Shown one piece after another: positions 46,029 to 55,139 of a stretch of 64,000 nt of DNA. Position 1 is the first letter of the stretch. Every line of letters begins with the position of its first letter. Below the pieces are notes generated by a model, which saw nothing but the letters and a program-made list of their open reading frames with translations, searched no databases and was not told the DNA's origin. The DNA lies in contig NZ_CP091430.1 of NCBI RefSeq assembly GCF_024734895.1, positions 1,280,001 to 1,344,000 of the forward strand, given 5' to 3'. A program made the position numbers and the translations under genes. This DNA comes from Paenibacillus spongiae. GTDB taxonomy: Bacteria > Bacillota > Bacilli > Paenibacillales > Paenibacillaceae.

Positions 46029-47297
46029 TCACCTGCCTATCCAGAATGTTGCCAAATAGAGTATGATCCCGATCAATCCGCCCACAAAGGTTCCGTTCAG
46101 GCGGATAAACTGGAGATCGCGCCCTGCCTTGTCATGGACGAATTGCAAGAGCGCCTCTTCCGAGAAGGCATTCAGGCCGTCGCGTACGAGCTTGCCGATG
46201 CTGTCATGCTTATTCTCAATCCATCCGAGGACATTCTTCTTAATTAAAGCGTCCAGCCGGTCAACGGCCGCCTCGTTCTTATCAAGCTTGCCGATTAGAG
46301 CATGGATGCTTGGCGCAAGCCATGGGAACACAGCATCGTCCGGCTGCTGCGCGATTTTCTGGCGATAGACCTGGGCGAACTTCTCCAGATAGGTCCCCAA
46401 GTCCAACTGTTCCCGCAAAAAGGAAAGAAGCGTAAGCTTCGCTTTCTCGACACGGGCCCGAAGCGCTTCATCGCTGCGGAGACGCTGAACGATGGAGGCG
46501 GCTTGTTCCTTCAGCTTCAGGTGATTCGGATGCTCGGGAGAGAGCATCTCCAGAAGAAATAGGGAGAGTTTCTCCTGAACCATCTGGCTCAGGTTATCGC
46601 CGCTTATGCCGGCCATCGAATTGACGAATTTACGGTTTGACCGGCCATTCTCGTACGTTTCGATGGCAGAATTAATGATCCGCTCAGCCATTTCGCGAAA
46701 CTCGTCGGTTTGGACGAGGCGTACCAGTTCGTGCACGAAAAACTCGATCAGTTTATCGTCATATCCATTGGAAATGGTCCATTCTCCGATGTCGGCGAGT
46801 AAGTCGGAGATTTGCAGTTCGCCTGCTTGATCGAGAAGAAAGTTTTGCAAACTCTCTGCCATCTCCCGGACATCGACCGTATGAATGATATCGGATACGA
46901 AGCGCTGCGCCAGCCGTTCCATATCCTGTTCGCCGCCGCGCTCCTTGAGGTAGGTCATAAGCAATCCGGCTACGTGGTAGTGATCCAGCTTTCGCTGAAT
47001 ATTCGGAATGGACAGAAGCTCATGCTGAACCATCGAGACGAGTTCATTCACAAGACGATCGCGGTTTCTGGGAATGATCCGCGTTCCCATGAACCGCGGC
47101 CACGGAATGCGCAGCGGGTGGCGGAAGAGGGCGCTGACCGCGAACGTATCCGCAATGCCGCCGATCGTTGCAGCACTGAAGCCGGAGAAGAATAAGCCAC
47201 CGATAAAGGAATGCTGAAAGGGAAAGGCAGCCAGCGTTCCGAGGAAGGACGCCACGAGCGAGGCGTCCGCAAAGCTTTTCACGTTTTCTTTTTTCAT
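46029..47297 (-). CDS. DUF445 membrane protein, copy 1 of the pair
   Basis: 422 residues with the DUF445 signature GGIADTFAVSALFRHPLRIPW...IIPRNRDRLVNELV near the N-terminus, a helical middle and a C-terminal helix (GGLIGIILYLATFW). It is clearly homologous to the downstream gene across its length, a tandem duplication that has diverged. The SD AAGGGG lies 8 bases before the ATG. Function unknown. Confidence 0.85.
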   Translation of the reverse strand: MKKENVKSFADASLVASFLGTLAAFPFQHSFIGGLFFSGFSAATIGGIADTFAVSALFRHPLRIPWPRFMGTRIIPRNRDRLVNELVSMVQHELLSIPNIQRKLDHYHVAGLLMTYLKERGGEQDMERLAQRFVSDIIHTVDVREMAESLQNFLLDQAGELQISDLLADIGEWTISNGYDDKLIEFFVHELVRLVQTDEFREMAERIINSAIETYENGRSNRKFVNSMAGISGDNLSQMVQEKLSLFLLEMLSPEHPNHLKLKEQAASIVQRLRSDEALRARVEKAKLTLLSFLREQLDLGTYLEKFAQVYRQKIAQQPDDAVFPWLAPSIHALIGKLDKNEAAVDRLDALIKKNVLGWIENKHDSIGKLVRDGLNAFSEEALLQFVHDKAGRDLQFIRLNGTFVGGLIGIILYLATFWIGR

Positions 47298-47454
47298 CGG
47301 ATTACCCCTTATGAGTTCTATGACTATATTCTGCTTTATTGTATGTAATTAAACAAGCTGACGTCTGTGGGTAACAGATGCGTCAGCTTATAGAATGATT
47401 CGTATAGAGATCGCGGTTTAACCGTGAACGCCGATCATGCAGCAGGTCTCGTGA

Positions 47455-47883
47455 TTAGTTGTCCTGAAGCTTGCCTCTGCCCATCAGCTGCTCCATATGG
47501 CGATAACGGACGATTTCTTGCAGAATCTCTTGTTCGAGCGCCCCGTTGTACTGTCGAATCATGCCTGGCAGCAGGAATAAATCAACGATGACCCAGATGA
47601 ACAGGGCGATGGCGGGAAGAACGAACAAGAGCACCGAAATAATCGTCAGCGCATCGGATTCCAATGAGGATGCGATGGCGGTAAACACATAGAAGATGGT
47701 AGCCACTATAAAGAGAATGAGCTGAAGGGCACCGCTGCCTTTCCTCTTTAAATAGAAACGGTGCAGACCGAGATGGCCGCCCAGCAGCATTAAATAGGCG
47801 ATTGCCGTGGATTTCTCCACCGATCTCATCTCGGATGAGAATACCATCAGCTCATTTAAGGTTAGGTCTTGTTTCGTGAGCAT
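47455..47883 (-). CDS. TM2-domain membrane protein, copy 2
   Basis: 142 residues. The TM2 pattern AYLMLLGGHLGLHRFYLKRKGSGALQLILF (about 29-58) is clear, followed by two further hydrophobic helices and a basic helical tail. TM2 proteins are small membrane proteins without a known common function. It begins 10 bases after the related gene at 47894-48238. Confidence 0.8.
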   Translation of the reverse strand: MLTKQDLTLNELMVFSSEMRSVEKSTAIAYLMLLGGHLGLHRFYLKRKGSGALQLILFIVATIFYVFTAIASSLESDALTIISVLLFVLPAIALFIWVIVDLFLLPGMIRQYNGALEQEILQEIVRYRHMEQLMGRGKLQDN

Positions 47884-47893
47884 ATGCGATGCC

Positions 47894-48238
47894 CTAGCGA
47901 TTCATCGCGTTTTCAAAATGTTTTTGGGACATAATTTCGTTCATGACCTGAGCTTCTACTTCGCGGTTGCGCTCTTTCACCCAAGTATGAAGAAGAAATG
48001 CGTCCACTAGCCACCAGATGCTGGTCACGATCATGCCGATCACCGTAATCGACAAAATCAATTGCGCGACAGCCGATCCGGTCTTCTTCATGTAGAAGCG
48101 GTGTCCGCCGAACAGCCCGAGGAAATACCAGAGGATGTACGCGACGACCATGTTCTTGCCGTTATTCTTTACTTCTTGCTCGAGAATGAGGAGCTCGCGA
48201 GCGTCAAGCTGACTCTTCATTGCGATATTGTAGCTCAT
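47894..48238 (-). CDS. TM2-domain membrane protein, copy 1
   Basis: About 115 residues from ATG 48238. The TM2 motif VVAYILWYFLGLFGGHRFYMKKTGSAVAQLIL is followed by SIWWLVDAFLLHTWVKERN. A longer in-frame stretch upstream is open to 48331 but carries no SD. The GGAGA nearest ATG 48238 is 12 bases away, so initiation is uncertain. It pairs with the related downstream gene. Confidence 0.75.
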   Translation of the reverse strand: MSYNIAMKSQLDARELLILEQEVKNNGKNMVVAYILWYFLGLFGGHRFYMKKTGSAVAQLILSITVIGMIVTSIWWLVDAFLLHTWVKERNREVEAQVMNEIMSQKHFENAMNR

Positions 48239-48434
48239 TGTGGGAAACAGTCTCCTTTTTGCCATGAAATGATCCATATTTGCGTTTCTAGTATAATGGA
48301 ACCAGACTGTTTCGACAACACTTATTTCCATATGTTTGGATAAAAATTAGGTAAAAAGTATGGCATCCGCTTTGCAAAAGGCCGCTTTCTTCGACATTAT
48401 TCGGCGTTGACAGAGGCGGGCGGTCATGAGAAAA

Positions 48435-48470
48435 TGTACGCGTGTACATATTGCATGTACATGATGCATG
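48435..48470 (+). promoter_or_regulatory. Palindrome-rich operator candidate before the LacI gene
   Basis: TGTACGCGTGTACA (48435-48448) has perfect TGTAC/GTACA arms, and TGCATGTACATGATGCATG (48452-48470) follows. Position 50 to 80 bases before the regulator gene suits autoregulation by LacI-type binding; this is inference. Confidence 0.45.
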
Positions 48471-48517
48471 TTTACTACGATGGCTATTAAGAATGAATCA
48501 GGCTGGAGGAAGGACTT

Positions 48518-49540
48518 ATTCGCAGAAAAGCAGTTGCTCAACTTGCTGGCGTGTCGGAAGCGACCGTATCCCGCGTTCTGAACGGTGTCGGACCGGTCAA
48601 GGAGGAGACGCGCAGACGCGTCATGGAAGCTGCGAAGCAGCTGAATTATGTGCCCAATGCGCTTGCTCAACGATTTGCCCGTCAGAAGAGCGGTAACCTG
48701 GGCGTGATCCTGCCGCTGCTCCCGAAGGTGAACGTGTTCTCCACCTACTACTTCTCCGAGATTCTGAGCGGGATCGGCCATACGGCCAAACATAGCGGTT
48801 ACGACCTGCTCATGCTGTTCCGGGAACCGGGCGAGCCGCGGGAATACGCCAATTTGTTTCGGACGCAGAAGGTCGACGCTTGCATTATTCTCGGCGCGCA
48901 GAATATCCCTACCGATTATGATGCGCTTGAAGAGCTTCAGTTGGAGGGCCATCCCTTCTGCCTTATTAATCAACGATTTGACGGCAAGCCGTACAATACC
49001 GTCGATGCCGATCATCGAATGGGAAGCTTCGACGCTGTCACCCATCTCATGCAGCAGGGATGTCAACGTATTTGGTTTTTGAACGGCCCTCCTGTGTTCT
49101 CGAACAGCTTGGACCGCCTTGAAGGCTATCGTCAGGCGCTTGAAGCGGCCGGCATGACGTTCGATCCGGACCGGGTGCTGGCCGGCAATTACAGCCGCAA
49201 GAGCGGTTACGCCCATGCGGAGGCGTTCGCCGAACTGATTCGCACCGGTCAGGCGGATGCAATCATAGCCGCCAATGACCGGATGGCGATCGGTCTGCTG
49301 CAAGGGCTGAAGGAGAAGGGGGTTCGTGCGGGGGCCGATTATGCGCTTGTCGGATGCGATGATTCCGACGGAGCCCGGCTGACCGACCCGCCGCTGACGT
49401 CTATCGCCGTACCGTTCTATGAAGTGGGATCGGAGGCGGCTTCGAGGCTGCTGGGAACGCTTGCGGAGACGGAACCGCCCGTTCCGTTCACGGTCAAGCT
49501 GCCTGTGCGTCTTGTGGCGCGGGCATCGTCCGAAGTGTAA
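48518..49540 (+). CDS. LacI-family transcriptional regulator (likely ATT start)
   Basis: About 341 residues: the helix-turn-helix RRKAVAQLAGVSEATVSRVLNGVGPVKEETRRRVMEAA, hinge helix NYVPNALAQRFARQ, and a periplasmic-binding-like domain (GVILPLLPKVNVFSTYYFSEIL... AIIAANDRMAIGLLQGL). A GTG at 48551 would delete half of the DNA-binding domain. The frame is open back to TGA 48494-48496 and contains no ATG, GTG or TTG before the helix-turn-helix. GGAGG (48505-48509) lies 8 bases before ATT 48518, which would give IRRKAVAQLAGVS. It precedes the oxidoreductase and ThuA genes. Confidence 0.85.
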   Translation: MRRKAVAQLAGVSEATVSRVLNGVGPVKEETRRRVMEAAKQLNYVPNALAQRFARQKSGNLGVILPLLPKVNVFSTYYFSEILSGIGHTAKHSGYDLLMLFREPGEPREYANLFRTQKVDACIILGAQNIPTDYDALEELQLEGHPFCLINQRFDGKPYNTVDADHRMGSFDAVTHLMQQGCQRIWFLNGPPVFSNSLDRLEGYRQALEAAGMTFDPDRVLAGNYSRKSGYAHAEAFAELIRTGQADAIIAANDRMAIGLLQGLKEKGVRAGADYALVGCDDSDGARLTDPPLTSIAVPFYEVGSEAASRLLGTLAETEPPVPFTVKLPVRLVARASSEV

Positions 49541-49605
49541 AGGAAATGAAGTCAAGCAGAATGAAGTGAGATTTTCGATCAGATCTGAAAGGTGGAACCT
49601 GCATA

Positions 49606-50769
49606 ATGAGCAATGTACGAATCGGCATGGTCGGCTATAAATTTATGGGGAAGGCGCACAGCAATGCCTACCGCGCGCTTCCGATGTTTTTTCCGCAGGT
49701 GAACAGACCGGTGATGAAGGCCATATGCGGCCGCGATCCTCAAGGTGTCGAGACGGCACGCGCGCAATTCGGATGGGAGAGCGCGGAGACGGATTGGCGG
49801 AAGCTGATCGGCCGCGACGATATCGACTTAATTGACATTAATGCTCCAAGCGATGCGCATAAAGAGATCGCGCTGGCGGCAGCGGCAGCAGGCAAGCATA
49901 TTTTCTGCGAGAAGCCGCTGGCACTTACTTATGCCGATTCTGTCGAGATGCTCGAAGCCGCCGAGAAAGCGGGCGTGAAGCACATGGTCGGTTTCAATTA
50001 CCGGTTTGCGCCTGCCGTACAGCTGGCGAAGAAGCTGATATCGGAAGGCCGGATCGGCACTATCAATCATTTTCGCGGCTTCTTCCTTCAGGATTGGATC
50101 GTCGATCCGAGCTTTCCGCTCGTCTGGCGCCTCCAGAAGGAAATCGCCGGTTCCGGCTCGCACGGCGATCTTGGCGCGCATGTCGTCGACATGGCGCGTT
50201 TCCTGGTCGGCGAGTTCGATGAAGTTATCGGAATGAGCGAAACGTTCGTTAAGGAGCGCCCGCTGCCTTCGTCCATGACAGGATTGAGCGCCAAAGGAGA
50301 CGAGAATGCACCGCGCGGACCTGTAACTGTGGATGACGCCACGCTGTTTCTGGCCCGCTTCAAGAGCGGCGCATTGGGAAGCATCGAGGCGACGCGCTTT
50401 GCGCCGGGACACCGCTGCACGAACTCGTTCGAGATCAATGGAAGCAAGGGCAGCATCAAGTTCGATTTCGAACGCATGAACGAGCTCGAGGTTTATTTCG
50501 CCGATGATGCCGAAGACGTACAAGGCTTCCGCCGCGTGCTCGCGACCGATCCGTCGCATGCTTATATGGATGCGTGGTGGCCGGCCGGGCATACCATTGG
50601 CTACGAGCATACGTTTACGCATGAGGTGCACGAGCTGATGACGGCTATCGCAGAGGACAGGCAGCCGGTCCCTAACTTTGTGGATGGGGTTCGGTGTCAG
50701 GCGGTTCTCGAAGCGGTTGAGTTGTCGATTCAAGAACGCCGCTGGGTTTCTCTCCGTGAGTTTGAATAA
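49606..50769 (+). CDS. Gfo/Idh/MocA-family oxidoreductase
   Basis: 387 residues, NAD(P)-binding Rossmann start IGMVGYKFMGKAH, the EKP motif in HIFCEKPLALTYADS, and the C-terminal domain with SGSHGDLGAHVVDMARFLVGE. It resembles sugar or inositol dehydrogenases. It follows the LacI gene by 65 bases with AAGGTGG before the ATG and starts a set with a ThuA protein and a second family member. Confidence 0.92.
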   Translation: MSNVRIGMVGYKFMGKAHSNAYRALPMFFPQVNRPVMKAICGRDPQGVETARAQFGWESAETDWRKLIGRDDIDLIDINAPSDAHKEIALAAAAAGKHIFCEKPLALTYADSVEMLEAAEKAGVKHMVGFNYRFAPAVQLAKKLISEGRIGTINHFRGFFLQDWIVDPSFPLVWRLQKEIAGSGSHGDLGAHVVDMARFLVGEFDEVIGMSETFVKERPLPSSMTGLSAKGDENAPRGPVTVDDATLFLARFKSGALGSIEATRFAPGHRCTNSFEINGSKGSIKFDFERMNELEVYFADDAEDVQGFRRVLATDPSHAYMDAWWPAGHTIGYEHTFTHEVHELMTAIAEDRQPVPNFVDGVRCQAVLEAVELSIQERRWVSLREFE

Positions 50770-50849
50770 CCGATCGTAACATTCCGCCAGCACGGCGGTT
50801 TATGTTCAGAGTTTCGTTTAACCTACTTTATTGAAGGGCGATGTGTAGC

Positions 50850-51473
50850 ATGAAAAAAGCATTGATTGTTTGGGGCGGATGGGACGGCCATCAACCGGAG
50901 GAAGTGGCTGCGATATTCGAAAAAACGCTGCGTCAGGAGAATTTTGACGTTACGGTATCCAATACGCTGGATGCCTACAGCGATAAGGAGCTGATGGCCC
51001 AGCTCGATCTGATCGTTCCGGTGTGGACGATGGGCTCGATCGAACAGAGCCAGCTGCGTCCATTGCTGGATACGGTACATGCCGGCTGCGGGATTGCAGG
51101 CTGCCATGGCGGCATGGGAGATTCCTTCCGGAATGAGGTCGACTACCAGTTCATGGTCGGAGGACAGTGGGTGGCGCATCCGGGCAACGACGGCGTGCTG
51201 TACGAAGTGAATATGACCGATGCCGAGGATCCGTTAACGAAGGGGATTGGCGATTTCGAGGTGCGCTCGGAGCAATATTACATGCATGTCGATCCGGCGA
51301 TACAAGTGCATGCAACCACCTTATTCGGTGAAGTGAAGATGCCTGTCGTCTGGACGAAAACGTGGGGGCAAGGCCGCGTGTATTACAACACTTTGGGCCA
51401 TCAGGCGAATATTGTCGAGATGCCGCAAACCCTTGAATTAATGCGTCGCGGATTTTTATGGGCTGCACGCTAG
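50850..51473 (+). CDS. ThuA-like protein (trehalose utilisation family)
   Basis: About 207 residues. The class I amidotransferase-like fold is seen in KKALIVWGGWDGHQPEEVAAIFE, LIVPVWTMGSIEQSQ, GCGIAGCHGGMGDSFRNEVDYQFMVGGQWVAHPG, and WTKTWGQGRVYYNTLGHQ. ThuA proteins occur with sugar 3-keto or trehalose oxidation genes; their reaction is unclear. ATG 50850 has AAGGG at an 11-base spacing; the ATG at 50841 overlaps it. Confidence 0.88.
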   Translation: MKKALIVWGGWDGHQPEEVAAIFEKTLRQENFDVTVSNTLDAYSDKELMAQLDLIVPVWTMGSIEQSQLRPLLDTVHAGCGIAGCHGGMGDSFRNEVDYQFMVGGQWVAHPGNDGVLYEVNMTDAEDPLTKGIGDFEVRSEQYYMHVDPAIQVHATTLFGEVKMPVVWTKTWGQGRVYYNTLGHQANIVEMPQTLELMRRGFLWAAR

Positions 51474-51556
51474 GGACATGAGTCCGCTGAAGAAAGCGGT
51501 CAATTATTAAGCATTCATTATACTAATTTTGCGTGAAGATGGAGGAACAGTATCCC

Positions 51557-52651
51557 ATGAAGCCTATTAAAACCGGTATTATCGGCTGCGGCAATATTAG
51601 CCGCATCTATTTTACAAACCTGAAGAAGTACCCGGAGATCGATCTCGTAGCCGCCGCGGATCTGGATATCGAACGCGCTCAGCAGCGTGCCGAAGAGTTC
51701 GGTATTGCCAAAGCCTACACCGTTGAGCAGCTGCTTGCCGATCCGGAAATCGAAATCGTCGTCAACCTGACCATTCCGAAGGCGCATGCTTCCGTGTGCT
51801 TGCAGGCACTGGAAGCAGGCAAGCATGTCTATGTGGAGAAACCGGTCGTGGTCACCCGCGAGGAAGGACAGCAGGTCTTGAAGCTTGCTGCGGAGAAGGG
51901 GCTGCGCGTAGCAAGCGCGCCGGAGACCTTTCTTGGGGGCGGCATACAAACCTGCCGTAAGCTGATCGATGAAGGAGCCATTGGCCAGCCGGTATCGGCA
52001 TCCGGCTTTATGCTCTGCGGGGGTCACGAGAACTGGCATCCGGATCCGGAATTTTATTACGAAGTCGGCGGCGGGCCGATGTTTGATATGGGGCCGTACT
52101 ACCTGACGGCGTTCGTAACCCTGCTCGGACCAATTCGCCGCGTGACGGGTTCGGCCGTCATCACCTATCCGGAGCGGACCATTACGAGCGAGAAGAAACA
52201 CGGCAAGAAGATTACGGTAGAGACGCCAACCCATATCGCGGGCGTGCTTGATTTCCATAACGGGGCAGTAGGAACGCTTATTACCAGCTTCGATACGATG
52301 GCTGGCACGGCGCTGCCGAATATCGAGATTCATGGCAGTGCGGGGACGCTTCTTGTGCCGGATCCGAACGGCTTCGGCGGCGTCGTGAAGCTGCGCCGAC
52401 ATGGCGGCGATTGGGAAGAAATTCAGCTCACGCACGGCAATACCGACAATAACCGCGGGATCGGGGTAGCCGATATGGCGCGCGCGATCGCCGAAGGGCG
52501 GGAGCACCGTGCCAGCGGGGAGATGGCCTACCATGTGCTGGAAGCGATGCATGGTTTCCATGATGCATCCCGTGACGGCAAGCATTATGTGATGGCGAGC
52601 ACATGCGACCGGCCCGCGCCTATGCCGGCATTGGATTCGCAGCCGAAATAA
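51557..52651 (+). CDS. Gfo/Idh/MocA-family oxidoreductase, second copy
   Basis: About 364 residues. Rossmann motif KTGIIGCGNISRIYFTNLKKYP, EKP motif HVYVEKPVVVTREEG, and substrate-side GGGPMFDMGPYYLTAFVTLLGP. Similar in design to the gene at 49606 but clearly different. The pair with ThuA between suggests sequential oxidation of a sugar, perhaps through a 3-keto intermediate, which is inference. A terminator follows. Confidence 0.92.
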   Translation: MKPIKTGIIGCGNISRIYFTNLKKYPEIDLVAAADLDIERAQQRAEEFGIAKAYTVEQLLADPEIEIVVNLTIPKAHASVCLQALEAGKHVYVEKPVVVTREEGQQVLKLAAEKGLRVASAPETFLGGGIQTCRKLIDEGAIGQPVSASGFMLCGGHENWHPDPEFYYEVGGGPMFDMGPYYLTAFVTLLGPIRRVTGSAVITYPERTITSEKKHGKKITVETPTHIAGVLDFHNGAVGTLITSFDTMAGTALPNIEIHGSAGTLLVPDPNGFGGVVKLRRHGGDWEEIQLTHGNTDNNRGIGVADMARAIAEGREHRASGEMAYHVLEAMHGFHDASRDGKHYVMASTCDRPAPMPALDSQPK

Positions 52652-52689
52652 TACACGTGAATCATTTTCAGATCCTAACAATATGACTA

Positions 52690-52721
52690 AACAGCTTGCC
52701 CACACGGGCAAGCTGTTTTTT
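52690..52721 (+). terminator. Terminator of the LacI/Gfo-Idh/ThuA cluster
   Basis: AACAGCTTGCC pairs GGGCAAGCTGTT around CACAC with one mismatch, followed by six T residues. Confidence 0.93.
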
Positions 52722-52794
52722 GATTGGATTTGGTTTACAATATGGAGAACGATATAAGATATACGTTCGTTCGTTGAAGCCGCGCAAGCACGGG

Positions 52795-53031
52795 TCAGCT
52801 TGGGCTTGGCGGTGCGGGTTCGGCGTTGTGCAGATGACTGTGCAGCGCATGCACCATTTTATTCTGATCGGGTGTAGAGCTGTGCTGCCAAATAATTTCA
52901 AACAGCACACCGAGTCCAGGCAGAGCACGCTCATCGCTGCCGATGGAGTCTTCAATAACCTCCGTGAGCTCGACGCCGGATTTATTCTGTACGCGCTGGA
53001 CGATGGCCTGGCGCAAATCGAGATTGTTCAA
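52795..53031 (-). CDS. sspI: Small acid-soluble spore protein SspI
   Basis: 78 residues. The sequence LDLRQAIVQRVQNKSGVELTEVIEDSIGSDERALPGLGVLFEIIWQHSS matches SspI, in particular LPGLGVLFEVIWQHAS near the end. SspI is a minor spore protein made in the forespore. The start is TTG (53031) with GGAGGG at 8 bases. In B. subtilis sspI lies beside the ysgA methyltransferase gene, and here the methyltransferase is next but one. The tail AEPAPPSPS is longer than usual. Confidence 0.93.
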   Translation of the reverse strand: MNNLDLRQAIVQRVQNKSGVELTEVIEDSIGSDERALPGLGVLFEIIWQHSSTPDQNKMVHALHSHLHNAEPAPPSPS

Positions 53032-53184
53032 CTTAAAATCCCTCCATCACACGTTTTATCGCGTTTAATATGTCCTTGCTGTCGGCCGTTCATCCGGCGA
53101 GGCGGGCGCGAAAAAGAGCAATCGGAATTGTGGTATAATAAGCAAAGCTAAAGCTGCGATTAATCAGAAAAGGATGTGCGACGC

Positions 53185-53850
53185 ATGGCGAAGATGCAGT
53201 ATGCAGTCATCGGAATGGGACGTTTCGGCTCGAGCGTGGCCTCCGCTTTATCGAACCTTGGTTTCGAAGTGATGGCCATCGATTCGGACGAGCAGAAAAT
53301 CCAGGAGGTTGCCAGTATCGTTACCCATGCCGTATCGGCAGACACGACCGACGAGGAGGCGCTGCGCGCGCTTGGCGTCCGGAATTTCGACGTCGTCGTG
53401 GTGGCGATCGGCGCCGATATTCAGGCCAGTATTTTAACGACGCTTATATTGAAGGAGCTCGGCGTGCCGAAGCTGATTGTGAAAGCGCAGAATGAGCTGC
53501 ACGGCAAAGTTCTTAGCAAGATCGGGGCCGATAAGGTTGTCTACCCCGAACGTGATATGGGCCTGCGTGTCGCGCATCATCTGATCTCACCGAACATCCT
53601 GGATTACATTGAGCTTTCGGACGATTACAGTATTCTGGAGATAAAGGCGCCCGCCCAGGTGGTCGGCAAAAACTTGAAGCAGCTCGATATACGGGCTAGA
53701 TTCAAGTGCAACGTTCTGGCGATCAAGACAGGGGATTCCATGAACATCTCCCCATATGCGGAGGATATTATCCATGAGCAGGACACCCTTGTAATCGTGG
53801 GCAAGAACGAAGATTTGACTAATTTAGAAATAACTTATGCGGAAGGCTGA
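53185..53850 (+). CDS. KtrA/TrkA-family potassium channel regulatory subunit
   Basis: 222 residues: an N-terminal RCK/TrkA-N Rossmann domain (YAVIGMGRFGSSVASALSNLGFEVMAID, with the nucleotide-binding GMGRFG) and a C-terminal TrkA-C domain. The cytoplasmic ring gates a KtrB-type channel in response to ATP/ADP or c-di-AMP. No ktrB gene is adjacent. ATG 53185 is preferred over GTG 53176, which overlaps the SD AAAAGGA. Confidence 0.9.
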   Translation: MAKMQYAVIGMGRFGSSVASALSNLGFEVMAIDSDEQKIQEVASIVTHAVSADTTDEEALRALGVRNFDVVVVAIGADIQASILTTLILKELGVPKLIVKAQNELHGKVLSKIGADKVVYPERDMGLRVAHHLISPNILDYIELSDDYSILEIKAPAQVVGKNLKQLDIRARFKCNVLAIKTGDSMNISPYAEDIIHEQDTLVIVGKNEDLTNLEITYAEG

Positions 53851-53859
53851 ACATATATC

Positions 53860-54666
53860 GTGGGTAATAACCGTATTTTAACCATAAATTCCGTGCAGAA
53901 CGAGAAAGTGAAGACATACGCTTCACTTCTGGAGAAGAAGCACCGGGACAGAAGCGGGAAGTTTCTAATCGAAGGGGTTCACCTCGTGCAGGAGGCTCTT
54001 ATGGCCGCTGCCGCGGTGGAGACTGTCGTATTCGATGCGGAGCGGGGAATGCCGTCCGAATTAGAGCATCTGATCGCAGACTCCGGCTGTGAGCTGGTGG
54101 AAGCCTCGCCGCAAGTGATGGCGAAGTGTACGGCGACCGATACGCCGCCGCCCGTGTTCGGCGTTGTCGCCAAGAAGGACGTGGATAGCGGTACGCTGTA
54201 TGGGGCCTCCTCGCTCGTTGTCGTATTGGATGGCGTGCGCGATCCGGGCAATGTGGGGACGATCATCCGCAGCGCGGATGCAGTCGGCGCCGATGCTGTC
54301 GTGCTCGGCAAGGGCTGCGTCGATCTCTATAACCCGAAGACGGTCCGTTCGACGATGGGCTCCTTGTTTCATCTGCCCGTCATGGAAGGCGATCTGGCTC
54401 AGCTGCTGCCCGCGGCGAAGGAGCATGGAATCCGTCTGGCCGGGACAAGCCTTCAGGCAGAGGATACCTGCTACAGCTACGATTGGCGCGGGGCGACCTG
54501 GCTGCTGCTAGGCAATGAGTCCAGCGGCTTGTCGGAAGAAACGCTCGCGCAGGTAGACGATCGCATTATCATCCCGATGCACGGGCGATCGGAATCGCTG
54601 AACGTCGCGATGGCGGCGACGGTCGTGCTGTATGAGGCGCTGCGTCAGAGGCGATATTCATTCTAG
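53860..54666 (+). CDS. SpoU/TrmH-family RNA methyltransferase (YsgA-like)
   Basis: 268 residues. An N-terminal substrate-binding domain (VQNEKVKTYASLLEKKHRDRSGKFLIEGVHLVQEAL) is followed by the SPOUT knot with motif DGVRDPGNVGTIIRSADAVGADAVVLGKGCVDLYNPKTVRSTMGSLFHLPV, and the SAM-binding LLLGNESSGLSEE...IPMHGRSESLNVAMAATVVLYE. It methylates a ribose, probably in rRNA. The start is GTG with a poor SD, 9 bases after the ktrA stop. Confidence 0.92.
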   Translation: MGNNRILTINSVQNEKVKTYASLLEKKHRDRSGKFLIEGVHLVQEALMAAAAVETVVFDAERGMPSELEHLIADSGCELVEASPQVMAKCTATDTPPPVFGVVAKKDVDSGTLYGASSLVVVLDGVRDPGNVGTIIRSADAVGADAVVLGKGCVDLYNPKTVRSTMGSLFHLPVMEGDLAQLLPAAKEHGIRLAGTSLQAEDTCYSYDWRGATWLLLGNESSGLSEETLAQVDDRIIIPMHGRSESLNVAMAATVVLYEALRQRRYSF

Positions 54667-54756
54667 TGAGGTTATGATACGATGTAAGTTATAACGTAAA
54701 TTAACACTACATATAAGAATTTTTGAGATGGTTTATATCATTTAATAAGACAATCA

Positions 54757-54800
54757 GATGGCATCAAAGTCCTTGGTTTATTCAAGGGTTTGCTGCCATT
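54757..54800 (+). terminator. Repeat-family hairpin, copy 1
   Basis: GGCATCAAA and TTTGCTGCC enclose CCTTG/CAAGG, followed by ATTTT. It is closely like a hairpin at 63185-63227 (GATGGCGTCAA...CCTTG...CAAGG...TTGATGC). It probably ends the SpoU transcript. Confidence 0.6.
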
Positions 54801-55098
54801 TTGCAGGATGGGGAACCGGATTATCTTACCGGAGAATATTTAAATGAATTTAAAGCTTGAGAAAAAGTGGTTTGATTTGCGCGATGTCGGTGCGGTGCAT
54901 CGCCCGGGAAATCCGGATGCGCGTAGAACGGGGAGCTGAAGTCATGAAGCAGACGATCGAGGCGAAGCGCGACGCGGATAGCGGCCATGAAACCGCAATG
55001 GTTTCCGATTTTGCATGACCTTGCCCATATAACGACGACGCGGAATACGCAAAGGCTATGCTACCAGCGAGTTTCCGCATGCAGTTCCAAACAAAAAG

Positions 55099-55139
55099 TA
55101 AACGGTTCTTTCGCTCCGAGGGAGTGGAGAACCGTTTTT
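55099..55139 (-). terminator. Terminator downstream of the GbsR-like gene
   Basis: AAACGGTTCT pairs AGAACCGTTTT, with an inner CTCC/GGAG stem, flanked by A-rich (CAAAAAGT) and T-rich (TTTTTG) sides. It can act for either strand; on the minus strand it follows the regulator gene. Confidence 0.75.
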
